Shown in pieces: positions 8,980 to 16,894 of a stretch of 64,000 nt of DNA. The notes beneath the pieces were generated by a model, which had not been told where the DNA came from, made no database searches, and was given only the letters and a program-made list of their open reading frames with translations. Each line of letters begins with the position of its first letter. Position 1 is the stretch's first letter. Made by a program: the position numbers and the translations under genes. Source of the stretch: Dinghuibacter sp964544695 (lineage in GTDB: Bacteria > Bacteroidota > Bacteroidia > Chitinophagales > Chitinophagaceae); the NCBI GenBank assembly GCA_964544695.1, contig CAZJDB010000016.1:3224-67223 (forward strand), written 5' to 3'.

Positions 8980-10032
8980 ATGAAGCCAAAATCCCTCGCC
9001 GTATGGGGCGTCTCCCTGACCCTCATAGGGTTAATCGCCCTAGCCACGGGTTGCACCAAATCGCCTTCCGCGTTGAAGGCGACCACCCTCCCTCCCATAG
9101 GAGTTACCTCCGACCAGGAGGCAACTTCCATCCCTAATGGAACCTCTACAGGTACCGGGTACCAGGTGATTTTCGATCAATACATTTATGGGGCCACGAC
9201 CACCGCTGAAGTCACGGAGTGGGCCGCCTATGTCGGGCCGGCAGAGCATAACACCGTGGAGATCGCCGTGGAGAACGGCTATGTCTGTGTTGGGGGCGGG
9301 GCCCACACCGTGGATCCGAACGGGAATCAAGCCAATGTGGATGCGCTGCTGACGGCGGCATACCCCGTGGTGGGGGATGGATACTATTCCTCCTTCGTGG
9401 CGTCAAACAAGGATCAGTTCACCCAATACTTCAGCTACCTTTACGTCTATGTGATTGGTCTGAAACTGTATGGACCCGGTGGAACCGTGATCCCAACGAG
9501 CGCCATCACCCCACATTTGTACGAGACCTACGACTTGTCCACGGCCGCGCATTATCCTACCGTCTCCGAGGGAGTACCTTCCCAATACGCCAACCGGATT
9601 TTGAGCGGAGGCGCCTTTGATGATTATGGATCGGGTTACGGCAACCTGATTACGGAATGCGACTGGACCCTCCCAGCCACTACGACCGCTGCCGGCAAGG
9701 ACCAGCATAGTCCCGACGTATGTTCCATTTATGACTTCGTCATTGCCATCGACAACAACCCCATTGCCGGGTTCGGGAACCTCAACGTAGCCTATAACTC
9801 GGCAACGATTCCCAACTCGACCCACCTCCAATCCCTGGGTGTCGCGGTTGCCCCTGGCTATGGCCTTACCGGGGTAGGTGGTAAGACCACCTGGACAGGG
9901 TACGGCAGGATGTTGTACGACCTGTATGCACCGTCCTCTTCCCAGATCGTGGTGGGCTCTAAGGACCAGCAAACGCCTGATATTTCCGGTAATATCTCAG
10001 GCATCGTTTCGGGCGTTCAACCCGCTCAGTGA
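8980..10032 (+). CDS. Hypothetical lipoprotein
   Basis: 350 residues. The signal peptide (MKPKSLAVWGVSLTLIGLIALATGC) ends in a lipobox with the Cys at residue 25, so the protein is probably outer-membrane anchored. The mature part is rich in Gly, Thr, Tyr and Asn and carries no motif I know; composition suggests an extracellular beta-rich protein. It is convergent with the type IX-secreted protein gene and the two are separated by a strong bidirectional terminator. Confidence 0.75.
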   Translation: MKPKSLAVWGVSLTLIGLIALATGCTKSPSALKATTLPPIGVTSDQEATSIPNGTSTGTGYQVIFDQYIYGATTTAEVTEWAAYVGPAEHNTVEIAVENGYVCVGGGAHTVDPNGNQANVDALLTAAYPVVGDGYYSSFVASNKDQFTQYFSYLYVYVIGLKLYGPGGTVIPTSAITPHLYETYDLSTAAHYPTVSEGVPSQYANRILSGGAFDDYGSGYGNLITECDWTLPATTTAAGKDQHSPDVCSIYDFVIAIDNNPIAGFGNLNVAYNSATIPNSTHLQSLGVAVAPGYGLTGVGGKTTWTGYGRMLYDLYAPSSSQIVVGSKDQQTPDISGNISGIVSGVQPAQ

Positions 10033-10051
10033 TCCGCGTAAGTGAATTATA

Positions 10052-10082
10052 AAAAGGGCCGCCTTTCGCTGGCGGCCCTTTT
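10052..10082. terminator. Bidirectional intrinsic terminator
   Basis: A perfect stem of GGGCCGCC (10056-10063) with GGCGGCCC (10071-10078) closes a seven-base loop. The stem is extended by AAAA on the left and TTTT on the right, so either strand yields a GC hairpin followed by a U run. It lies between the stop at 10032 (+) and the stop at 10087 (-), which is where a shared terminator of convergent genes is expected. Confidence 0.9.
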
Positions 10083-10086
10083 GCCG

Positions 10087-11418
10087 TTAGAGTTTAATCG
10101 CCTTTTTGGCTACCCTTTGCCCGTCAAGGGATACCGTATAGATGTATATACCGGAAGCCAGCTTGCTTCCGTCGAAGGGGACCGTATAGCTACCCTGCTT
10201 TTTGGTCGTATTTTCAAGGGTGGCGATTTTCGTACCGTCCATCGCATACAATTCCGTTTGTACCTGGCCGGAATGATCGATCGTGTAAGGGATCACCGTT
10301 TGCTGAGAAAAGGGATTGGGCACATTTTGCTGGAGATTCAAACCCGAAACGCCCTGATTACCTGAGAGGCTGGCCAGCTTAGATGTGACAAGCTGTGTAA
10401 GTGAATCTAGTTTCTGTTCCAGGTCGGTAATATGCTTATCCTGTTCCTTGAGGGCTTCCACCAATAAAGGCACAAGGTTTTGGTATCCCATGGACAATGT
10501 TTCTCCTTTGGCGATATTCCCTTCTTTTCCCGTGACCGCTTCCGGCACCACCTTCTGGACGTCCTGTGCAATGAAACCCAATTGGCGGTTCGATGCGGAA
10601 GGATCGTTTTTCCATTGGAAATATACCCCGTTCAGGCGGCGGACCAGGCTCATGGCGGAATCTATAGACTGTATATGAGTTTTCAGCCGGCCATCCGAGG
10701 AGGTTTGCCACCCGGAGGTCGTGTAGGTTCCGGTGGTCGTCCCGTTAAAGACTGTCAGAAGCGCACTGGGAGTCGTGGTCCCTATGCCCACTTTTGCCGC
10801 AAAGTAGTTTTGATCCGAATCTCCTACCTGGTAGATACCCCAGGGATGGGTGATTTGGGTGGAAAGGGGCAGTGAAGCTGCCTGGGAGCTTTCCAGCCGC
10901 AAGCCGTAAAAATTGGTGATGGTTCCCGAATAGCTTTTCCCGAAAATCACTTGCGGGCTGCAGGACCGGAAGTTGGTATAATCATGCATACCCCCCGTTC
11001 CCAGGACGTTCAGGAATCCGGCTACGCCGCTAACGACGCCCTGTGACATGGTTCCGCTGTCACCTTTGGTTACGGCTCCGGCCAACCCTGAAAAATAGCT
11101 GGGATCGCTGGAACTCTCATCGGCGAAAGCGCTGTTCACCATCAGTTGCAGGACTCCGGACGCACCCAAATAACTGTACTGGTTGGTAAGCGTACCTCCC
11201 GAACCCATCACGTACAGGTTGGAGGAACCCTGGAAGAAACCGGAGTTGGTGGTCCAACTGACGGAATCAATACCGAAGTATGTCCCGTGGACGTTCAGGG
11301 TACTAGTTGGTGACAGGGTGCCGATCCCGACATTCCCGGAAGCGGGGAATGTGTTTTGGGAACGCGAGTTGATGGAAAAGAGGAGGACGGTGATGATAAG
11401 TAAAATTGAATTTTTCAT
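10087..11418 (-). CDS. S74 tail-spike-chaperone domain protein with type IX sorting signal
   Basis: 443 residues from the ATG at 11418, which precedes a clear signal peptide (MKNSILLIITVLLFSINSRSQ); an upstream in-frame start at 11445 would bury it. The N-terminal mature part has the GNVGIGTLSPTSTLNVHG motif typical of these surface proteins. Residues about 240-340 contain the intramolecular chaperone/peptidase S74 domain (SDGRLKTHIQSID, RQLGFIAQDVQKVVPEAV). The last 75 residues form a type A type IX secretion sorting domain (NVPNPFSQQTVIPY to RVAKKAIKL). It is predicted to be exported to the cell surface. Confidence 0.9.
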   Translation of the reverse strand: MKNSILLIITVLLFSINSRSQNTFPASGNVGIGTLSPTSTLNVHGTYFGIDSVSWTTNSGFFQGSSNLYVMGSGGTLTNQYSYLGASGVLQLMVNSAFADESSSDPSYFSGLAGAVTKGDSGTMSQGVVSGVAGFLNVLGTGGMHDYTNFRSCSPQVIFGKSYSGTITNFYGLRLESSQAASLPLSTQITHPWGIYQVGDSDQNYFAAKVGIGTTTPSALLTVFNGTTTGTYTTSGWQTSSDGRLKTHIQSIDSAMSLVRRLNGVYFQWKNDPSASNRQLGFIAQDVQKVVPEAVTGKEGNIAKGETLSMGYQNLVPLLVEALKEQDKHITDLEQKLDSLTQLVTSKLASLSGNQGVSGLNLQQNVPNPFSQQTVIPYTIDHSGQVQTELYAMDGTKIATLENTTKKQGSYTVPFDGSKLASGIYIYTVSLDGQRVAKKAIKL

Positions 11419-11442
11419 ACTTGTGGCATTTTGGTTTGCTCT

Positions 11443-11473
11443 CAAAATTAATTGAGTGTCCCCCCTGCCACAA
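11443..11473 (-). promoter_or_regulatory. Bacteroidetes-type promoter of the S74/T9SS gene
   Basis: Read on the minus strand, TTG (11473-11471) is followed after exactly 20 bases by TAATTTTG (11450-11443), a full match to the -33 TTG and -7 TAnnTTTG consensus of the Bacteroidetes primary sigma factor. Transcription would start about 20 bases upstream of the ATG at 11418. Confidence 0.75.
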
Positions 11474-11522
11474 TCCGTTTATATACGGATATCTAACGAT
11501 ATCGGCCGTCCCCCTCCCGAGG

Positions 11523-11915
11523 TTATTTAACAGAAAGATATTTCTTCCACGGCTCCCAATAGTATTTCTCCCATCCGGTATAAATGTCGTCCGCATGCTT
11601 TTCCGGCAGGTCCCCGTGCACCATGTGCAGGATAACATTCTTCCCCTTGGGTTCCAGAAAAATCATGAATACAGAATCGGGATCCTTTGGGTCCCAGTCC
11701 GCACCCCTCCACGTCTGGACGATGAGTTGGTCTTTCACGAGGGTCAGGTTTTTCCCCGAAATATGGTCCCCGTGGGCCGTATAGGGAGCGCCTATTTTGG
11801 AAGTAATGGTAGCGGGCGCTCCCGTGGACTCCGAATGCTTTTTCGCATTCATGTACAACTCGTAAAGGGTTGCCGGGCCGGTGTTTTTGAACTCGACGGT
11901 TTGGGTGATGGTCAT
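11523..11915 (-). CDS. AHSA1/SRPBCC-like domain protein
   Basis: 130 residues, cytosolic, no signal peptide. The arrangement VEFKNTGPATLYELYMNAKKHSE, then SGKNLTLVKDQLIVQTWRG, then a final amphipathic helix with GWEKYYWEPWKKYL is that of the Bet v 1/START-like AHSA1 fold (Activator of Hsp90 ATPase homologue 1-like). Such bacterial proteins bind hydrophobic ligands; none is known here. It lies in the same direction as the neighbouring S10 peptidase gene, 42 bases downstream of it. Confidence 0.83.
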   Translation of the reverse strand: MTITQTVEFKNTGPATLYELYMNAKKHSESTGAPATITSKIGAPYTAHGDHISGKNLTLVKDQLIVQTWRGADWDPKDPDSVFMIFLEPKGKNVILHMVHGDLPEKHADDIYTGWEKYYWEPWKKYLSVK

Positions 11916-11957
11916 ATCGTTTTTCTAAATGACGGATGACCGGCGCCGATTAGGACA

Positions 11958-13496
11958 CTATTTCATCGCGCTTTCGTAAAATTTCTTCTCGTCCTCCAGA
12001 AACTTGGCGTCGGTCTCTTTACTGACGTATACCATATGCCCCGCTTCATAATAATTCAGGATGATGTTACCCCGGACGTCGGGCCTCAGGCCCATATGGC
12101 TCACCATGTACTCGGCGTTGTACACCGGCGTAGCCAGGTCATAATAGCCGCACACCACGTTGACGTGGAGGTGGGGGTTTTCGGTCATGGCGCTCCGCAG
12201 GGTCTCCGACACGTCCAGGTAGCTGTTCTCGGAAGGCTTGTAATCCCAGGGGCGGACGTTGGCCGTGGATTCGTAGGGCAAGTCGGACTTGAATCCCAGC
12301 TCGCGGCGAATATAATTGTTGAACGCGCCAACGAACAAACCCGTCAGGTTGTTGTCACTGGCGTCGTAGGTGGAGCGCTCTCCGGCGTCGTCAATGTCTT
12401 CTCCCGTGAAACGGCTATCGTAGCGCCCTACCGTTTTCCCTTCATCCCTCAGCACTTCCTTGAAGAAGCGGAAGGCGTTGACGCGTTCCCTGGACTGGCG
12501 GATATACGTGGTCGAAAGCCCCGTAAAATAATGGAGGGAATCGACGATCCGGGCTGTGAGGTCCGCGGAGGCGTTATCTCCTTCCATGAGGAAGGAAGCA
12601 TAGGCGCCACCCGCAAACGTCTCCGCGCGCCGGGTCAGCTCGGCGGGGCTGATGCTTTCCAGGTCCGTAGAAAGTTTATGATGATACCGTGCCGTGGTGG
12701 CATAGGTAGGCAGGAAGAAAACATAAGGCATTTCGTTACCATGGCTGAAGTCGATCAGTTGGAAGTTGAGGACCGAAGAAATGAGGGTGATGCCGTTCAG
12801 ATTGATTCCGTATCGGCTCAGCAGGTATCCCGAGAGGCCCGCCGCGCGCGTCGTCCCGTAGCTTTCGCCAGCAATGAATTTCGGGCTTCCCCAGCGTTCG
12901 GTTTGGGTAATGTAGAGGCGGATGAAATCCCCCACAGAGGCGAGGTCTTCGTTATACCCGTGGAAGTCGCTGGCCTGCACGCCCTTCATGGGACGGCTGT
13001 ATCCCGTGGAGACGGGATCGATGAAGACCAGGTCTGTGAAACCCAGCCAGGAATAGGGATTTTCCTCGTATTCGTAAGGCGGGGAGGGGGCGTCCCCTTT
13101 GTCATTGGCGAACTTGACGCGAACTGGGCTGAAGGAACCCATGTGCAGCCATATGCTGGCGCTGCCCGGTCCTCCGTTGAATACGAAGGTCACGGGGCGC
13201 TTGGCCTTAGAAGCGTTATCGGCGGTATAAGCAACGTAGAACATCCGGGCAACGGGTTTCTCACCTTCTTCGTCCTTCATGGACATATATCCCGTAGTGG
13301 CTGTATAGGAAATCGACTTCCCTTCCAACGTAATCTCGTGATGGGTAACGACGGGTCGTCCTACCGATGTGTCGCGGCGCTCGGCGCCCATGGTATCGCG
13401 GATGTTTACGGAAACGTTTTGTGTGGATTGCGGTCTTTGGCCCAGGGCTGTGCCGAGGGAGCAAAGGGATAAAGCAGTTAGGATCAGGTATCTCAT
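11958..13496 (-). CDS. S10 family serine carboxypeptidase-like protein
   Basis: 512 residues with a signal peptide cleaved after TALGQ (about residue 20), so it acts in the periplasm or outside. Alpha/beta-hydrolase hallmarks are present: oxyanion-hole FNGGPGSAS (residues 106-114), the nucleophile elbow GESYG with Ser212, and a late Asp in YYDLATP and His in EAGHMVY completing the triad. Length is normal for bacterial S10 proteins. It would remove C-terminal residues from peptides; substrate preference is unknown. A long antisense frame overlaps almost the whole gene but is a codon-bias shadow. Confidence 0.92.
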   Translation of the reverse strand: MRYLILTALSLCSLGTALGQRPQSTQNVSVNIRDTMGAERRDTSVGRPVVTHHEITLEGKSISYTATTGYMSMKDEEGEKPVARMFYVAYTADNASKAKRPVTFVFNGGPGSASIWLHMGSFSPVRVKFANDKGDAPSPPYEYEENPYSWLGFTDLVFIDPVSTGYSRPMKGVQASDFHGYNEDLASVGDFIRLYITQTERWGSPKFIAGESYGTTRAAGLSGYLLSRYGINLNGITLISSVLNFQLIDFSHGNEMPYVFFLPTYATTARYHHKLSTDLESISPAELTRRAETFAGGAYASFLMEGDNASADLTARIVDSLHYFTGLSTTYIRQSRERVNAFRFFKEVLRDEGKTVGRYDSRFTGEDIDDAGERSTYDASDNNLTGLFVGAFNNYIRRELGFKSDLPYESTANVRPWDYKPSENSYLDVSETLRSAMTENPHLHVNVVCGYYDLATPVYNAEYMVSHMGLRPDVRGNIILNYYEAGHMVYVSKETDAKFLEDEKKFYESAMK

Positions 13497-13664
13497 AGGG
13501 AAAAAGTTATGTAAAAAAAATGACCAACGGCCTCGTCCTACATGAGCGGCTATAAACGGACGCCGGATGTATCGATACCGGACGACCGCGCCAGAACATG
13601 GGCGGTAAAAAATTGATTCTAAGTAAATTGCAGGAATGGCGTTCTTTTTGAAGCCAAAACCGAT

Positions 13665-16061
13665 ATGCTGAAGTTACACCTCCGGACGGCCATCAAAACC
13701 CTCCTCCACCAAAAAGTCTTTTCCTTCGTCAATGTATTCGGCCTGACGCTGGGCTTGTCGGCCTGCATGCTTGTGGCTAATGTCGTCATCGACGATCTAT
13801 CCTACGACCGCAACTGGAGCAAGTCGAAGGATCTGTACCGGATCCTCAGCATCCAGGATATGGGTTCGGGTATGACTGAGCGTATGTCCGCATCTTATGC
13901 GGGACTGGGACCCGAACTAAGAAAAAATTTCCCGGAGGTTCAGGCGGTAAGCGCCATCGTTCAGGAGTCCATGCGATTGCGTTTCAATACCGGGGATCCT
14001 GCGGGCGTGGCCCTGACGGAATTGAGGGCGGACACTACAGTTTGGCAACTCCTGGACCTTCCCCTGAAAGCCGGCTCACCGCGGGTGTATACTGAAGGAG
14101 TCAATAACATCGTGATTTCAGAAAGCGTGGCCAAGCGTTTTTTTGCGGGCAGGAATCCCCTGGGCCGCACCGTGCAGGAGGTCTCGGCTTACGGAGAAAA
14201 GCCCGAGTCCTATGTGATTACGGGCGTCATGAAAGACCTGCCGTACAATACCCATCTCAGGGCAGAAGTCCTGGTGTTGGATAAACCCAGGGTAGAATCC
14301 CTGGGAAACAGGAGCGCGGGCACTTTTTTGAGCCAATATATCCTGTTGCGTCCCGGAACCGACGCCGGCGCTTTCACCCAAAAAGTGAACCGCTGGTACG
14401 CCGATTTTATGAAAGATGCACGCGTGTACCGGTATGCCTTTCAGCCCATCAGGGACGTTTACCTCCGCTCCGACTTCAACGACTCCCAAAATGTCAAAGG
14501 AAGCATGCGCAATATTTATATTTTCAGCGCGGTGGCCGCCCTACTCCTGTTGATCGCCTGCATCAACTATATCAACCTCAGTACCGCAAGGGTCGTGTCG
14601 CGCCTAAAGGAAACGGGCACGCGTAAAATCCTGGGCGCGCGCCGAAAAGATATTGTCCTGCAATCATTAGCGGAGTCCGTCCTGGTTTTTGCGCTTTCCC
14701 TGGGCCTTTCCATATTCATTTATAGATTGGCCTTGCATCCCTTGGAAGACTACCTGGGGTACTCCCTGGAGCTGACATTCCTGTCGCGCCTGTCCCTGCT
14801 GGGAATTGCCTGCGGCACCGTCTTTTTGGTAAGTCTGTTCACGGGATTGTATCCTGCCTGGTTACTTTCAGGCGTACCCGTCGCGGGAGCCCTCAAGGGC
14901 AGACTTTTCAAAAGCAGCCAGTCATGGTTACGTAAAGGCCTCGTCGTAGTCCAGTTTTCAATCTCCATCGTCGTCCTGGTGGGGATGATCGTGGTCAAGG
15001 GGCAAGTGAACTACATGACGAATGCGGACCCGGGCTTCGACCGGAAGGGATTGCTGAGCATCGGATTCGTGTCCTGGGATGGAAAAGGGGATGTGTTCAA
15101 GCAGGCATTACTCGGGGTGCCAGGGGTGGAAGGTTGCAGCATCACCACTTTTCTGCCCTCTTCTGGTCCCGGGTTTATGTCCAGGGACCAGGACGACCCT
15201 CTGCACCCGGGAAACAAAGTGAAGGTTTGGTACATGAGCGGCGACATCGACCTTGAAAAGGTGTTGGGTCTGCGGTTGAAAAGCGGGCGTCTCTTCGACC
15301 CAGCCCTTTCGACCGATGCCTGGGTTTACGACTTCTCGGAGAAGATGAAAGAGCAGCCCTCCCTCATCACGGCCAGTACCGCTGAAATGCTGAACATCCA
15401 GGATTTGCATACCATCCCCGGGGATGTTTATTCTCATCCCGTAGGGATCGTGGAAGACTTCCACAGCCAATCGATGCGCGACGCCATGGGTCCGACCTTC
15501 ATCCTGGCGGAGCGCTCTCCCCAATACGGAGGTATGCTCATCCGTGTCCAGTCCGGTGCCGAAGGAAGGGTCATGGCCTCTATCCACCGTTTGTGGAGGC
15601 AAATGTATCCGGGCAAGCTCCTGGAAACGCATTGGGTGGACGAGATGCTCACCGATCAGTATGCACAGGAAAGCCGCTTCCAGCAACTCCTGACCTTCTT
15701 CAGCGGACTGTCCATGATCCTGGCGGCCCTGGGCATTTTCGGGCTCATCGTACATGCCGCTGGTCAGCGGATCAAGGAGATCGGCGTGCGAAGGGTGCTG
15801 GGTGCATCGGTGGCCTCGATCGTGCGCCTCCTGGCTTCCGATTTCGCCCGCCTCGTTTGCATTGCCTTCCTGGTCGCGGCACCCCTGTCCTGGTGGGTCA
15901 TGCAAAAGTGGCTGGAAGGATTTGCCTACCGAATTCATATCCAGTGGTGGATGCCCGTCCTGGCCGGAACGGTGGCCCTGGTCATATCGCTGATCACCAT
16001 CAGTTTTCAGGCGATCAAATCGGCCCTGGCGCCCCCGGTGGAAAGCCTGAGGGCGGAATAG
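13665..16061 (+). CDS. MacB/FtsX-like ABC transporter permease (copy 1)
   Basis: 798 residues. Topology follows the Bacteroidetes family with two FtsX modules: a first membrane helix near 20-45, a periplasmic MacB_PCD domain, three helices about 285-400, then a second helix near 425-445, a second periplasmic domain, and three C-terminal helices from about 680. Conserved EIGVRRVLGASVASIVRLLASDF is present in the second module and ETGTRKILGARRKDIVLQ in the first. No ATPase or membrane-fusion gene is beside it. Such orphan permeases probably share an ATPase encoded elsewhere; transported substrate unknown. Confidence 0.93.
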   Translation: MLKLHLRTAIKTLLHQKVFSFVNVFGLTLGLSACMLVANVVIDDLSYDRNWSKSKDLYRILSIQDMGSGMTERMSASYAGLGPELRKNFPEVQAVSAIVQESMRLRFNTGDPAGVALTELRADTTVWQLLDLPLKAGSPRVYTEGVNNIVISESVAKRFFAGRNPLGRTVQEVSAYGEKPESYVITGVMKDLPYNTHLRAEVLVLDKPRVESLGNRSAGTFLSQYILLRPGTDAGAFTQKVNRWYADFMKDARVYRYAFQPIRDVYLRSDFNDSQNVKGSMRNIYIFSAVAALLLLIACINYINLSTARVVSRLKETGTRKILGARRKDIVLQSLAESVLVFALSLGLSIFIYRLALHPLEDYLGYSLELTFLSRLSLLGIACGTVFLVSLFTGLYPAWLLSGVPVAGALKGRLFKSSQSWLRKGLVVVQFSISIVVLVGMIVVKGQVNYMTNADPGFDRKGLLSIGFVSWDGKGDVFKQALLGVPGVEGCSITTFLPSSGPGFMSRDQDDPLHPGNKVKVWYMSGDIDLEKVLGLRLKSGRLFDPALSTDAWVYDFSEKMKEQPSLITASTAEMLNIQDLHTIPGDVYSHPVGIVEDFHSQSMRDAMGPTFILAERSPQYGGMLIRVQSGAEGRVMASIHRLWRQMYPGKLLETHWVDEMLTDQYAQESRFQQLLTFFSGLSMILAALGIFGLIVHAAGQRIKEIGVRRVLGASVASIVRLLASDFARLVCIAFLVAAPLSWWVMQKWLEGFAYRIHIQWWMPVLAGTVALVISLITISFQAIKSALAPPVESLRAE

Positions 16062-16092
16062 ATTCCTGGCATGAAATTTCCGTAGTATACTT

Positions 16093-16122
16093 GACGCGCC
16101 GTAGGCGCGTCGCCCGAAGGGC
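16093..16122. repeat. Two small adjacent hairpins
   Basis: GACGCGCC (16093-16100) and GGCGCGTC (16104-16111) form a perfect 8-base stem with a 3-base loop, and directly after it GCCC/GGGC (16112-16122) form a second 4-base stem. They lie 30 bases past the permease stop and could act as a transcription or RNA-decay barrier; there is no clear T run. Confidence 0.6.
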
Positions 16123-16135
16123 AATAATTAGCAAA

Positions 16136-16182
16136 GTTGGCGCGGAAGCGCTAAATTGACCTTGGGGCGCTTCCGCGCCAAC
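16136..16182. repeat. 16-base perfect inverted repeat between permease and SRPBCC genes
   Basis: GTTGGCGCGGAAGCGC (16136-16151) is repeated exactly in reverse complement as GCGCTTCCGCGCCAAC (16167-16182), with a 15-base spacer. There is no T tract, so it is not a standard intrinsic terminator. An 11-base part of the arm (GCGCTTCCGCG) recurs in the gene-free stretch near 22740, hinting at a REP-like family. Confidence 0.8.
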
Positions 16183-16196
16183 TCAAACACATTGGT

Positions 16197-16871
16197 ATGT
16201 CCGATAATCAGCTAACCTTGGAAAGACCCGCCAACGTGGGCAAGACCGAACGCGTCCTTTCCGCTATGGCGGGCGCCTTTATCATCGCGCGAATCCTCCG
16301 TAAGCGTAAACTGGATGCCATGCTGGTGGCCGCGGGCGGCTACCTGTTGTACCGGGGCCTTTCGGGGCATTGTTCCCTCTACGCCCTGGGGCGCAACCCG
16401 GGAAGCCACAATAACAATATCAACCTGAAAACCAGCGTCATCGTGAACCGCCCCCGGCACGAAGTGTATACCCTCTGGAAAAACGTGGAAGGATTACCCT
16501 TTTTCATGAAACATTTGGGCAGCGTCCGCAAGCTGGACGACCGCCGGTCGATCTGGCAGATCCAGGCGCCGGAAGGCATTCCCTCCGTTCAATGGGTGGC
16601 CGAAATCGTGCGCGACGAGGTGGATAAGGAAATATCCTGGCGATCCCTGCCCCATTCGACCCTGGAAAATTCAGGGAAAATTAACTTTTCGGACGCCCCC
16701 GGCGGGGGTACGCATATCGACATTCACCTCTCCTACAAGGCGCCCTTCGGGAAAGTAGGGGCTGAGTTGGGCTGGATGTTGAACGGCGTCTTCAAGAATA
16801 AGATCGAGGAAGACGTCCGGGGATTCAAGCGCACGGTCGAATCCCAGTTCGCCGAGGCGCATCCCGCGTAA
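16197..16871 (+). CDS. DUF2892-SRPBCC (cyclase/dehydrase-like) membrane protein
   Basis: 224 residues. The N-terminal 65 residues resemble the YgaP-like DUF2892 membrane module (NVGKTERVLSAMAGAF, then two hydrophobic helices and GLSGHCSLYALGRN). Residues about 80-215 are a Bet v 1/SRPBCC domain (VNRPRHEVYTLWKNVEGLPFFMKHL, then GTHIDIHLSYKAP). The combination puts a lipid- or hydrophobic ligand-binding domain on the inner membrane. Function unproven. Its stop codon lies inside a 20-base tandem duplication. Confidence 0.88.
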   Translation: MSDNQLTLERPANVGKTERVLSAMAGAFIIARILRKRKLDAMLVAAGGYLLYRGLSGHCSLYALGRNPGSHNNNINLKTSVIVNRPRHEVYTLWKNVEGLPFFMKHLGSVRKLDDRRSIWQIQAPEGIPSVQWVAEIVRDEVDKEISWRSLPHSTLENSGKINFSDAPGGGTHIDIHLSYKAPFGKVGAELGWMLNGVFKNKIEEDVRGFKRTVESQFAEAHPA

Positions 16872-16893
16872 TTGAGGCGCATCCCGCGTAATT
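16854..16893. repeat. 20-base tandem duplication over a stop codon
   Basis: GAGGCGCATCCCGCGTAATT occurs twice in direct succession (16854-16873 and 16874-16893). The first copy contains the TAA stop of the SRPBCC gene; the second ends one base before the last base of the convergent receptor gene. It looks like a recent slippage or replication duplication. Confidence 0.9.
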
Positions 16894-16894
16894 A

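Noticed and set aside
12036..13472. 478-residue plus-strand open frame antisense to the S10 peptidase
   Set aside because: It mirrors the GC-rich S10 gene and has no domain, signal or start context; the S10 gene has catalytic motifs.
13569..13578. Perfect palindrome GTATCGATAC before permease copy 1
   Set aside because: A ten-base palindrome alone is too short to claim a binding site and no regulator is adjacent.
15108..16124. 338-residue minus-strand open frame over the permease 3' half
   Set aside because: Antisense shadow; His- and Gln-rich with no motif, while the permease frame is unmistakable.
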